Assembly: GCA_024349765.1 (NCBI GenBank) | Contig: AP026073.1 | Coordinates: 620,001-684,000, forward strand | Reading direction: 5' to 3' | DNA length: 64,000 nucleotides | Source: Streptomyces nigrescens | GTDB taxonomy: Bacteria > Actinomycetota > Actinomycetes > Streptomycetales > Streptomycetaceae | In this document: positions 8,081 to 16,569 of the stretch, piece by piece | Numbering within the stretch: position 1 is the first letter of the stretch | How the letters are laid out: each line of letters opens with the position of its first letter | Program-made: the position numbers and the translations under genes | The notes under the pieces: generated by a model | Told to the model about the DNA's origin: nothing | Database searches by the model: none | Seen by the model: only the letters and a program-made list of their open reading frames with translations

Positions 8081-9214
8081 TCATGGCCGGCCGGCGCCGC
8101 TCGCCCGTACGGCGCCGAGCCGGGTCCGCAGGCCGCGCAGCGAGGTCATCCGCCCGCGGGCCAGGCCGGCGGCCCACGTCCGGCAGGTGATCCGGGCGGC
8201 GTACAGCCCGAGCGCGGGCGCCTGCGCGCGCCGGGCCAGCAGCAGCCGCTGGTTGGTCACCGGCACCGGCCGCCAGTGCAGCTTGTACGGCTCGGTGCCG
8301 CGCAGCAGGCTCAGCGCGCCGCGGCCGGTGTCCACCACGTGGCGCGCGTCGTGGCGCATCAGCATCGTGGTGATGTCGACCTTCCGGACGCGGAGTTCGG
8401 GATCGGCGCCGTAGAGGTAGCCGCCGGCCAGGTCGGCGGACATCAAGAGGATGTCGGCGGCCATCACCCGGCCGTCCAGCCGGTACTCGGTCAGCACCGC
8501 GTCGCCGCTGCCGACCATCTCGCGGGTGGCGCGCGCCAGATGGGCGGCGAACCGGGGCCGCAGGTGCTCCGGCGTCACGCCCCGGCCCTGCCACTGCAGG
8601 CCGTGCAGCCGCAGCATGTTGCGCACCGAGGAGGGCACGTCCCCGGCCGGGACGGTGCGTTCCTCGATGCCCAGCGCGTCGAGCCTGCGGAGCTTGGCGC
8701 GGGCCCGGCGGGCCCGGGGCCCGGCCAGCCGGCCCACCAGGTCGTCCATCGGCATCCCGGGCAGTTCCAGGGTGACCGAGTCGGCGAGCCGGCGGCGCGG
8801 GCCCGGCCAGGCCGCGTACAGGTGCTCGGCGGCGGCGCCCGGCCGCACCTCGCGCAGGTCCACCAGCGCGCCGCGGGCCGCCCGGTGCACCCCGGCGGCG
8901 AGTTCCGCGGCCGCCGGCCCGGGGCAGGAGTCGTCCAGCAGGACGTCGGAGAAGTCCGAGATGGAGCCGCCGAGCGGCACCAGCACGGGCAGCGGACGGT
9001 AGGTCAGCATCAGCGGCGCCGCCGCCACCAGCCGCCCGCCGCGGCGCACCAGCACGATCCGCAGCCGCCCCGGCGTCCCGTACGACAGCCACCACGAGTG
9101 CAGCCAGGAGTGGCTCTGGAACGGGGTGGCCGCCCGGCAACGGCCGTGCAGCGCCCGCCAGTCGACGGCCAGCGCGGCGAACGCGGCCGGGTCGCGGCAG
9201 ACCGTCGTGGTCAT
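8081..9214 (-). CDS. GNAT/FemAB-like N-acyltransferase (BcsL/CelD family)
   Basis: The 377-residue cytosolic protein matches the pattern of the 'CelD/BcsL' GNAT-fold acyltransferases found in polysaccharide loci. An N-terminal FQSHSWLHSWWLSYG segment is followed by a C-terminal acyltransferase domain with YLYGADPELR and an SLLRGTEPYKLHW tail. It is the last gene of the eight-gene operon. Its ATG overlaps the stop of the Wzz-like gene by the ATGA arrangement (9211-9214). A role adding acyl or aminoacyl groups to the sugar repeat unit is the usual family inference; donor and acceptor are unknown. Confidence 0.78.
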   Translation of the reverse strand: MTTTVCRDPAAFAALAVDWRALHGRCRAATPFQSHSWLHSWWLSYGTPGRLRIVLVRRGGRLVAAAPLMLTYRPLPVLVPLGGSISDFSDVLLDDSCPGPAAAELAAGVHRAARGALVDLREVRPGAAAEHLYAAWPGPRRRLADSVTLELPGMPMDDLVGRLAGPRARRARAKLRRLDALGIEERTVPAGDVPSSVRNMLRLHGLQWQGRGVTPEHLRPRFAAHLARATREMVGSGDAVLTEYRLDGRVMAADILLMSADLAGGYLYGADPELRVRKVDITTMLMRHDARHVVDTGRGALSLLRGTEPYKLHWRPVPVTNQRLLLARRAQAPALGLYAARITCRTWAAGLARGRMTSLRGLRTRLGAVRASGAGRP

Positions 9215-9909
9215 CGCACCGCGTCCTCGGCGGCCGGTACGGCGCCCGCCTCGACCGTGGCGTGGGCCGGGGCCGGGACCGATCCGCCGGCCCGTACCGC
9301 GGGGCGCCGCTGGCGCGGCCGGACCAGCAGCACCAGCCCGCCCAGCAGGCCGCCCGCCGCGCCGCCCACCGCGGTGGCCAGCGGCGCGGACGGCGAGACC
9401 GGGTCGTCCGGGGCCGAGGCGCGGGCGAAGACCAGCAGGTGGGCGCCGGTGCGGGCGGCGGTGCGGTTGCCGGTACGGGCCAGCGAGCGGGTCACCGCGT
9501 TGGCGAGGCCGGCGGAGCCGGCCGGGGTGCGCGCGGTGCCGGTGATCTCGATCATCGGGGCGTCCGGTGAGGTCGCCGCCCGGATGCCGCCGCGCAGCGT
9601 GCCGAGCGGCAGGCCGGAGTCCCGGTGCGCGTCGGCCAACACCGCGCCGCTGGTGGCGATCCGCCCGTACGCCTGGGCGAAGCCGAGCGCGGCGGCCGGG
9701 TCGGCGCCCTTGCCGGGCACCACGGCGACATAGCCGGTCGCGGCGTACCGCGGCGGTTCGACCGCCTGGTACACCGCCCCGCCGGCCGCGCCGAGCAGGG
9801 CGCACAGCGGCACCGGCCACCAGCGGGGCAGCGGGCCGAACCGGTCCCGCAGCCGGCGCAGCGCGCCCCGCGGCCGGCCGGTGGGGGCGTGGTTCACGGT
9901 CCCGTGCAC
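9211..9909 (-). CDS. Wzz/YveK-like chain-length or polysaccharide co-polymerase protein
   Basis: The 232-residue protein has two membrane segments. One near residues 30-48 (WWPVPLCALLGAAGGAVYQAV) is followed by an extracytoplasmic domain containing GYVAVVP. The second is near residues 175-200 (ATAVGGAAGGLLGGLVLLV). This is the topology of Wzz/KpsE/YveK polysaccharide co-polymerases, which set polymer length. No tyrosine-kinase domain is attached. GTG 9909 is chosen because AGGCGG precedes it at workable distance; GTG 9897 is the alternative. It lies 8 bp after the glycosyltransferase stop and overlaps the acyltransferase start by 4 nt. Confidence 0.72.
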   Translation of the reverse strand: MHGTVNHAPTGRPRGALRRLRDRFGPLPRWWPVPLCALLGAAGGAVYQAVEPPRYAATGYVAVVPGKGADPAAALGFAQAYGRIATSGAVLADAHRDSGLPLGTLRGGIRAATSPDAPMIEITGTARTPAGSAGLANAVTRSLARTGNRTAARTGAHLLVFARASAPDDPVSPSAPLATAVGGAAGGLLGGLVLLVRPRQRRPAVRAGGSVPAPAHATVEAGAVPAAEDAVR

Positions 9910-9917
9910 GGCGCCGC

Positions 9918-11207
9918 CTACCGGTTGGTGAGCGTGGACGGGGCGGGCGCCGGGGACGGGTCCGGGAGCGCGACCACCCCGGAGGGGTGGCCCGGTCCGG
10001 CCGGTGCCGGCGCGGCGGCGCGCCACCGGGTCGCGGCGGTGGCCAGGGCCTCCTCGTAGACGTCCATCAGGGCCTCGGCGCTGCGGGCGATGTCGTAGCG
10101 GCGCACCACTGGCGGGACCGGTAGCCGGCCCGGTCCCTGCCGCCTCAACTCCCGTAGTGAGGTGGCCAGTTCGTGTACGCCGGGGCTGAAGCGCCGGGCG
10201 CCGGGGGCCTGGTCCTCGGGCAGTTCGTCGACCGCCGGGCAGCTGCCGTACAGGACGTGCAGCCCGGACGCCAGCGCCTCCAGGACGGCCAGGCCGAACG
10301 CCTCCTCGGGGGACGGGGAGACGAAGACGTCGATGGCGGAGAGCAGGCCGGGGATGTCCGGCCCGGCGCCGGGCGGTGGGGCGTCGGTGCCGCCGGTGCG
10401 GGCCCAGGCGTCGGCCCGGCCGGCGGCCAGCGCGCCGAACGCGCCGTCCCGCGCGCCGAGGAGATGGATCCGGTCGCCCGAGCCGAACTGCTCGGCCATC
10501 CGCCGCAGCATGTCCCGCTCCGGCCCCTCGCCGGCCAGCAGCAGGTGCACGCCGGGGAGCTGGGTCACCGCGCGGACCAGGACGTCGAACCGCTTGCCGG
10601 GCACCAGCCGGCCCACCCCGCCGACCACGAACGCGTCCACCGGCAGCCCGAGGCGGGTGCGGACCAGCGCCCGGGCGGCCGGGTCGAAGGCGAAACGGTG
10701 CGCCTCGATGCCGTTGGGGACGACGTGGATGCGCTCGCCGGGCACGCCCCAGCGGCGCAGCCGGGCCGCGACGGTGTCCGACACCGCGACGGTCGCCGAG
10801 CCCAGCCGTTCGGTGGCCCGGTACAGCCCGCGCACGCCGCGGGTGAGCCGGCGGCCCTCGATGACCGCGTCGCCGAGGGAGTGCTCGGTGGCGACCACCG
10901 CCCGGACGCCGGCCAGCCGGGCGGCGATCCGGCCGTAGACGCAGGCCCGGTACAGATGGGTGTGGACGACGTCGTGGCCGCCGGCGCGGATCAGCCGGGC
11001 CAGCCGGGGCAGGGCGGTCAGATCGCGGTTGCCGGTCATGCCGAGGTGGGTGACGGGGGTGCCGTCGGCCTCGATGCCCGCGGCGACCGGGCCGGGATCG
11101 GTCAGGGTGACGACCTCGCACGTGGCGGGCAGCCGGCGCAGCATCAGCCGCAGCTGCTGCTCGGCGCCGCCCACGTCGAGGCCGGTGATGACGTGCAGGA
11201 CTTTCAC
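9918..11207 (-). CDS. GT4-family glycosyltransferase
   Basis: The 429-residue cytosolic, probably membrane-associated enzyme has two Rossmann-like domains. The N-terminal one holds VITGLDVGGAEQQL and HTHLYRA. The C-terminal one begins near GGVGRLVPGKRFD and includes the EX7E donor-binding motif in SPEEAFGLAVLEA. GT4 enzymes transfer hexoses or aminosugars from nucleotide sugars with retention. An Ala/Gly-rich insertion (about residues 265-285) precedes DIPGLLSAIDVF, and the last 40 residues are a Pro/Ala-rich tail. The GTG start overlaps the deacetylase stop (GTGA). It probably adds one sugar to the undecaprenyl-linked repeat unit. Confidence 0.88.
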   Translation of the reverse strand: MKVLHVITGLDVGGAEQQLRLMLRRLPATCEVVTLTDPGPVAAGIEADGTPVTHLGMTGNRDLTALPRLARLIRAGGHDVVHTHLYRACVYGRIAARLAGVRAVVATEHSLGDAVIEGRRLTRGVRGLYRATERLGSATVAVSDTVAARLRRWGVPGERIHVVPNGIEAHRFAFDPAARALVRTRLGLPVDAFVVGGVGRLVPGKRFDVLVRAVTQLPGVHLLLAGEGPERDMLRRMAEQFGSGDRIHLLGARDGAFGALAAGRADAWARTGGTDAPPPGAGPDIPGLLSAIDVFVSPSPEEAFGLAVLEALASGLHVLYGSCPAVDELPEDQAPGARRFSPGVHELATSLRELRRQGPGRLPVPPVVRRYDIARSAEALMDVYEEALATAATRWRAAAPAPAGPGHPSGVVALPDPSPAPAPSTLTNR

Positions 11208-12091
11208 CGGAGGCCTCCAGGAGTAGCGGTAGCGGCCGGGGATTGCGGGTTTCCGGGCCCGGACGGTGTCGCGGGGCCGGGGAAGGGGGTCTCGTCGAGG
11301 GGCAGGGCGCGGCGGCGCAGCGGGTGCAGGGCCCGTTTGAGGGAGAGCCGCCAGGGGGTGTCGGCGGCGCCGATGTGCACCCGGGGCAGGGCGTGCCGGC
11401 CGGTGAGCTGGCCGGGGTCGAGGGCGCAGGCGTAGGCGTAGCCGGCCGCGCGCACCGCCGCGACGGCCCGGGCGTCGACCCCGTCGTACGGGTAGCAGAA
11501 GCCGTCCGGGGCGTGGCCGGTGAGCTCGGCGAGCCGGGCCCGGCTGACCGCGGTCTCCCGCTCCCGGGTGACCGGGTCGGCGGTGGTGAGGTCCTGGTGC
11601 AGCAGCCCGTGCGAGCCGACCTCCATCCCGGCGGCGGCGACCGCGCGGATGCCGTCCTCGGTCAGCAGCGGTTTGCGCGGGCCCCTGGGGTCCCAGGAGT
11701 TGAGCCCGCCGGCCCGGCCGGGCAGCACGAACACCGTGGCGGTGCAGTCGTGCCGGCGCAGCAGCGGCAGCGCGCCGGTGAGGAAGTCGGCGTAGCCGTC
11801 GTCGAAGGTCAGCCCGACCAGGCCGGCGCCGCGCCCGGCGGCCCGGGCCCGCAGCAGCTCGCCGACCGCCACCCCGCGCAGCCCGCGGTCGCGCAGCCAG
11901 CGCAGCTGACGGTCCAGCAGGCCGGGGGAGACGGTGATCCGGTAGGGATCGTCCGCGCGGCCGACGGTGTCGGTGACCGAGTGGTACATCAGGATCCAGG
12001 GCGGGCCGCCGCGGCCGGTGCGGAGACGGACGGCGGTGCGGCCGGGGGCCGGTGGGGCGGGGGCGCGCTGCGGCGGCGGTTCAACGGGCAT
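11204..12091 (-). CDS. Polysaccharide deacetylase (NodB/CE4 family)
   Basis: The 295-residue protein carries CE4 motif 1, TFDDGYADF (metal-binding Asp-Asp), motif 2, SHGLLHQDL (metal histidines), and FCYPYDGVD, resembling motif 3. An ILMYHSV segment marks the first strand. There is no clear signal peptide; the first 25 residues are Pro/Arg-rich, so it may act on lipid-linked intermediates in the cytosol. It would remove N- or O-acetyl groups from the glycan. The start codon lies inside the end of the flippase gene (11-nt overlap), and its stop overlaps the next glycosyltransferase start. Confidence 0.85.
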   Translation of the reverse strand: MPVEPPPQRAPAPPAPGRTAVRLRTGRGGPPWILMYHSVTDTVGRADDPYRITVSPGLLDRQLRWLRDRGLRGVAVGELLRARAAGRGAGLVGLTFDDGYADFLTGALPLLRRHDCTATVFVLPGRAGGLNSWDPRGPRKPLLTEDGIRAVAAAGMEVGSHGLLHQDLTTADPVTRERETAVSRARLAELTGHAPDGFCYPYDGVDARAVAAVRAAGYAYACALDPGQLTGRHALPRVHIGAADTPWRLSLKRALHPLRRRALPLDETPFPGPATPSGPGNPQSPAATATPGGLR

Positions 12092-13700
12092 GGGCGAGCT
12101 TTCCTTTGACGACGACGAGCAGGTGCCGGACCTCGGGGGCCCGAACGGCGAGGGCGGTGCCGGCGAAAACGGCCGGCACCAGCAGCGCGCCGGCCGCCGC
12201 GCCGGCCAGCGGGTCGGCGGGCAGCGCGGCGAGCGGGCCGCCCACCGCGACCGCCGCGACGGCGGCGACGGCCAGCCGGCCCAGCCCGGCGGCGATCCGG
12301 CGCACCGGGACGGCGACGACCCGGGTGCCGAGTCCGTGCAGCAGCAGGACGGCGGTGGTGGTGATACCCGCGGCGTTGGCGGCCGCGAGGCCGGGCGCGC
12401 CCCACCAGCGGGCCGCGGGCAGCCCGGCCCCGGCGGTGACCAGCAGCCCGGCGGCCATCGCGCCGGCCGGGTACCAGGTGGGCCGGCCTTCCGCGAAGAA
12501 CGGCCGGATCAGCGCCCCGGCCAGGCTGTGCCCGAGCAGCCCGAGCGCGTACACCCGCATCACGGCCGCGGTGGCGGCGGTGTCGGCGGCGGTGAACGCC
12601 CCGCGCTCGAAGAGGACGCCGGTGATCTGCGGGGCGCAGGCGGCCACGTACGCGGCGCCCAGCAGCACCACCAGCCCCGCCAGCGTCAGGTCCCGGACCA
12701 CCCGGCGGCCGGCCCGCGCGGGCTCCCCGTCGGCGACCGCCCGGGCCACGACCGGGAAGGTGACGGTGCAGATCATCAACGACAGCACCATCGGCATCTG
12801 GGCGACCTTCTGCGCGTAGTTGAGGTGCGAGATGGCGCCGGCCGGCAGACCGGAGGCGAGGAACCGCTCGACGAGGACCTGTGCCTGCCGGCCGACGGCG
12901 AAGCAGACGACCGGCGCCAGCAGCCCGGCCACCGGCAGCCCGGCCGTCCCGCCCGCGACCGCCCGGCGGAGCCGTGGCGGCGGCAACGCCCGTACGAACG
13001 ACGGGAGTTGGACGGCCACCATCAGCGCGCCGCCGAGCGCCACCCCGGCCGCGGCGGCCCGCACCCCCCAACGGGCGTGCAGCGCCAGCATCGTGCCGAT
13101 GATCGTGAGGTTGTACGCCACGTAGATCGCGGCGGGCGCGGCGAAGCTGCGGTGGGCGCGCAGCGCCGCGCTGAGGTAGCCGGCGACGCCGAAGGTGAGG
13201 ACGGTCAGCGCGGTCAGCCGGGTGCAGTCGACCGCCGCGGCCGGGTCGGCGAGCCCCGGCGCCAGCAGCCGGACGAGCAGCGGGGCGCCGGCCGCGAGCA
13301 GCGCGGAGCCGCCGGCCAGCGCGGCGCACAGCCGGGGGAGGGTGGCGCCGAGCAGGGCCCGTACCGGGTCGGCGTCGGCGTCCCGCGATCCGGGGGCCGC
13401 GGCCCGCGCTGCCAGCGCCCGGCTGAACGCGGGCACCAGCAGCAGCGCCATGGCGTCCTCGATCAGCAGCGTGGCCGCCGTCTCGGGCACCGTCCAGGCG
13501 ACCAGGAACGCGTCGGTGGCGCCGCCCGCGCCGAACAGCCGGGCCAGGGTCTGGTCGCGCAGCAGACCGCCCAGCGCACCGGCGGCGGTGAGCCCGGCGG
13601 TGAGCGCGGCGGCCCGCGCCAGGAAGCGGCCGAGCGGGGCGGAGGCACCGGGCGCGGCCGGCGCGCCGCCCCGGCGCACGGTGGCGGGGGCCCCGGTCAC
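12081..13700 (-). CDS. MurJ/MviN-type polysaccharide or lipid-linked oligosaccharide flippase
   Basis: The 539-residue polytopic membrane protein has about 12-14 hydrophobic segments of the MOP superfamily (MurJ/MviN and Wzx-like). Characteristic pieces are LARLFGAGGATDAFLVAW near the N-terminus, an AISHLNYAQKVAQMPM segment in the middle and VLFERGAFTAADT in the C-terminal half. It should flip lipid-linked sugar repeat units across the membrane. The start is GTG 13700, overlapping the upstream stop as GTGA; the longer open frame upstream lies wholly inside the neighbour. In this context it is more likely dedicated to the exopolymer than the housekeeping lipid II flippase. Confidence 0.85.
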   Translation of the reverse strand: MTGAPATVRRGGAPAAPGASAPLGRFLARAAALTAGLTAAGALGGLLRDQTLARLFGAGGATDAFLVAWTVPETAATLLIEDAMALLLVPAFSRALAARAAAPGSRDADADPVRALLGATLPRLCAALAGGSALLAAGAPLLVRLLAPGLADPAAAVDCTRLTALTVLTFGVAGYLSAALRAHRSFAAPAAIYVAYNLTIIGTMLALHARWGVRAAAAGVALGGALMVAVQLPSFVRALPPPRLRRAVAGGTAGLPVAGLLAPVVCFAVGRQAQVLVERFLASGLPAGAISHLNYAQKVAQMPMVLSLMICTVTFPVVARAVADGEPARAGRRVVRDLTLAGLVVLLGAAYVAACAPQITGVLFERGAFTAADTAATAAVMRVYALGLLGHSLAGALIRPFFAEGRPTWYPAGAMAAGLLVTAGAGLPAARWWGAPGLAAANAAGITTTAVLLLHGLGTRVVAVPVRRIAAGLGRLAVAAVAAVAVGGPLAALPADPLAGAAAGALLVPAVFAGTALAVRAPEVRHLLVVVKGKLAHAR

Positions 13701-15073
13701 CGCGCCGCCGTCCCGCCGCCCGGCACCGGCCACCGGCCGGGCGCCAGCGCCCACCAGCCGACCAGCCCGAGCGCCACCGCGGTCAGCACCGTCGACGGCC
13801 CGCCGATGTCGGCGGAGAGGAAGTCGACGGCCTGCCAGACCAGCAGTCCCGTCGCGGCGAGTCCGCAGTCCGTGGCGCGCCGCCCGCGGCGGGCCGCGCG
13901 CAGCCGCCGCACCCCGCCCACCAGCAGCACCGCCCAGCCGCCCACCAGCGCGGTCGCCCCGATCAGCCCCTGCTCGGAAAGCGCCATCAGGTACATGTTG
14001 TGCGGGGAGAGCAGCGGCTCACGCCGGAAGGCGACCCCGGCGCCCGCGGTGTCGCCGCCGGACGACAGGCCGAGCGAGGCGTGGCCGTCCCGTTCGGCGG
14101 GGAATTCCTTGAGCCCGGCGCCGGTCAGCGGGTGGTCGCGCCAGATGCCGGCCGCGGCGGCCCAGAGCGCGTAGCGGTCGGTGACCGAGCGGTCCGGGGC
14201 GTCGGAGACCGCGCCGATGCTGGCGATGCGTTCGCCGAGCAGATCGGAACCCGTCCCGGCCCCGGCCAGCACCACGGCAGCGGCGGTCAGTACGGCCAGC
14301 GCCGGTACGGCGACCCGGGCGCCGGCCGCCAGCAGGACGGCCGCGCCGGCCACCGCCGTGGCGATCCAGGCGCCCCGGCTGAACGACACCGCGAGCGGCA
14401 CGGTCAGCACCGCGGCGCAGGTCAGGGCGGCCGGCCGCTGCCAGCGCGGGGCCCGCGGGCCGGGTGCCAGGCCGAGGGCGAGCGCCGCCGTCAGGCCGTA
14501 GCCGACGGCCGTGGCCATCCCCATGACGTCCAGCGGCCCGAAGGTGCCGACCGCCCGCACCTCGCGCCCCATATAAGAGGCACCGGTCGCGGTCAGGTAC
14601 TGGTGCACGCCGATCGCGCCCTGCACCAGGGCGAGCAGCACCAGGGCACCGGCCAGCACCCGGAAGTCCCGGGCGTCCCGCAGCGTCAGCAGCAGCGCCG
14701 CCGGTACCAGGACGAAGATCTGCAGATGGCGGACGAGACCGGGCAGGCTCGCGGCCGGGTCGGCGGAGGTGACGGTGGCCAGCGCGAGCGCGGCGACCGG
14801 CGCGCCCAGGACCAGCGCCGCGGTCCGGCCGAGCGGCCGGGGCCGGTGCCGCAGCAGCCGCAGGCCGCACACGACCACCAGGACCGCGGAGGCGGCGTCG
14901 GCCGGGGTGACCGTGCCGGCCGCGGTGACCGCGGCGGTGTCGGCGGGCGCGCACAGCAGCAGCACCGTCGCCAGCGCGGGGAGCAGCGGCGCGCCGTGCC
15001 GGACCGGTGCCCGGGCCCGGTCCGCGGCGCACCACGGCCCGGCCGGGACGGACGCCGCCGCGCCCGCGCTCAT
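13697..15073 (-). CDS. O-antigen ligase / Wzy-like polymerase
   Basis: The 458-residue integral membrane protein has about ten transmembrane stretches and a large loop before SPHNMYLMALSEQGLIG. That loop carries the histidine and following helix typical of the Wzy_C/O-antigen ligase family, and DHPLTGAGLKEF precedes it. Such proteins polymerise lipid-linked repeat units or ligate the polymer to an acceptor; with a dedicated flippase and Wzz-like protein next door, polymerase is the more likely role. Start and stop both overlap neighbours by 4 nt (ATGA at 15073, GTGA at 13697). Confidence 0.82.
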   Translation of the reverse strand: MSAGAAASVPAGPWCAADRARAPVRHGAPLLPALATVLLLCAPADTAAVTAAGTVTPADAASAVLVVVCGLRLLRHRPRPLGRTAALVLGAPVAALALATVTSADPAASLPGLVRHLQIFVLVPAALLLTLRDARDFRVLAGALVLLALVQGAIGVHQYLTATGASYMGREVRAVGTFGPLDVMGMATAVGYGLTAALALGLAPGPRAPRWQRPAALTCAAVLTVPLAVSFSRGAWIATAVAGAAVLLAAGARVAVPALAVLTAAAVVLAGAGTGSDLLGERIASIGAVSDAPDRSVTDRYALWAAAAGIWRDHPLTGAGLKEFPAERDGHASLGLSSGGDTAGAGVAFRREPLLSPHNMYLMALSEQGLIGATALVGGWAVLLVGGVRRLRAARRGRRATDCGLAATGLLVWQAVDFLSADIGGPSTVLTAVALGLVGWWALAPGRWPVPGGGTAAR

Positions 15074-16569
15074 CCGCGCTCCCGCCGCAGCAGCGCACCG
15101 GCGGTGCGCAGCAGGATCCGCAGGTCCTGTCCCAGCGACCAGCCGTCGATGTAGAGGTTGTCGAAGCGGGCCCGGTCCTCGATGGAGGTGTCACCGCGCA
15201 GCCCGTGCACCTGCGCGAGCCCGGTCAGCCCGGCCGGCATCCGGTGCCGGGCCGCGTACTCGGGGTACTGCCGGCTGAACCGCTCCACGAAGAACGGGCG
15301 TTCCGGGCGCGGCCCGACCAGGCTCATGTCGCCGCGCAGCACGTTCCACAGCTGCGGCAGCTCGTCCAGCGCGGTGCGCCGCAGCAGCCGGCCGACCCGG
15401 CTCGTCCGGCCGTCGTCCTCCGGCACGGTCCAGCTGGTGGCGGGGTCGTGCTGGTCGTCGGGGCGCAGGGTACGGAACTTCAGCAGGGTGAAGGGGCGTC
15501 CGCCGCGGCCGATCCGCTCCTGCCGGAAGAGCACGCCGGGCCCGTCGGCGAGCCGTACCGCCAGCGCACAGCCCAGCAGCAGCGGGGCCGCGGCCAGCAG
15601 CGCCGGTCCGACGAGGGCCAGGTCCAGGGCCCGCTTCCGCCGGCCGCCGAGCCGCGGCGGGGTGGTGTCCAGCGGGCGGCAGGCGAACCCCCACAGGTGG
15701 TCGGTGCCCGGCTCCGGCGGCCGGCCCTCGCGGCCCGCCGCGGCGCCGGCCAGCCAGATCGCCGAGCCCTGGTCGACGAAGCGCCGCAGCAGCGCGGCGG
15801 TGTGCGGATCGCCGTACGGCGGCACGGTGAACACCGCGTCGCGGACGGTGTTGCCGATGACGGACCGGGTGATGTCCTGGAAGGACGTCAGCCGGGGCAG
15901 CCGACGGGCCGCGCCGCCCGTGGACACCTCGGCCGGGCCGGGCACCACCGGGGCCGGCGGTACCAGGCCCACCGGGCGCATGCCGTACTCGGGGTGGGCC
16001 AGCAGCGCGGCGGCCAGCTGCCGGGCGGCCGGATCGGGGCCGACGACCAGCGTGGCGCGCGGCCGGCGGCGGGCCAGGTTGCGGCGCGCCCGGTGGACCA
16101 TGGACCGGCCGCCGCACACCAGGAGGGAGTGCGCGGCCACCGTGGACCCGAGCGCGGTGAGCGGCAGCGCCCGCCCGGGTGTGACGGCGGCGAGCAGCGC
16201 GGCCGCCGCGCACCAGCACACCAGGGCCCGGCCCAGCAGCGCGGGCAGATCCTCGAGGACGCTGGGGGCCGGGCCGGGGCGGTAGAGCCCGGCCCGGACG
16301 TGGAGCAGCAACAACGCCGCCACGAGGGCGCCGAGCACGGCCGGCCGGATGTCGGGGCCCAGGGCGAACGGTGCCGCGCCGACGACGGCGAGCACGTCGA
16401 CGGCCACCAGCGGGACCACCCGCCGCCGCCGGCCGCGGCCGGCCCGGGGCGGGGGCAGCGGCTGCCACCGGGGGCCGCGCGGCGGGTGGACCACGGGCGC
16501 CGCCGGGCGGGCCGCCGCGGGCGGCCGGACCGGGGCGGAGGGGTGCGCGTCCGCGCGCTCGGTCGTCAT
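15070..16569 (-). CDS. Exopolysaccharide polyprenyl glycosylphosphotransferase (WbaP/WcaJ type)
   Basis: The 499-residue membrane enzyme has a Pro-rich N-terminus, four predicted N-terminal membrane helices, a cytosolic Rossmann-like domain (TLVVGPDPAARQ) and the C-terminal bacterial sugar transferase domain. The latter includes KRALDLALVGPALLAAAP, LLKFRTL, DELPQLWNVLRGDMSLVGPR and PAGLTGLAQVHG. It transfers a hexose-1-phosphate to undecaprenyl phosphate and so starts assembly of the repeat unit at the inner membrane. ATGA overlaps link it to both neighbours. Confidence 0.93.
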   Translation of the reverse strand: MTTERADAHPSAPVRPPAAARPAAPVVHPPRGPRWQPLPPPRAGRGRRRRVVPLVAVDVLAVVGAAPFALGPDIRPAVLGALVAALLLLHVRAGLYRPGPAPSVLEDLPALLGRALVCWCAAAALLAAVTPGRALPLTALGSTVAAHSLLVCGGRSMVHRARRNLARRRPRATLVVGPDPAARQLAAALLAHPEYGMRPVGLVPPAPVVPGPAEVSTGGAARRLPRLTSFQDITRSVIGNTVRDAVFTVPPYGDPHTAALLRRFVDQGSAIWLAGAAAGREGRPPEPGTDHLWGFACRPLDTTPPRLGGRRKRALDLALVGPALLAAAPLLLGCALAVRLADGPGVLFRQERIGRGGRPFTLLKFRTLRPDDQHDPATSWTVPEDDGRTSRVGRLLRRTALDELPQLWNVLRGDMSLVGPRPERPFFVERFSRQYPEYAARHRMPAGLTGLAQVHGLRGDTSIEDRARFDNLYIDGWSLGQDLRILLRTAGALLRRERG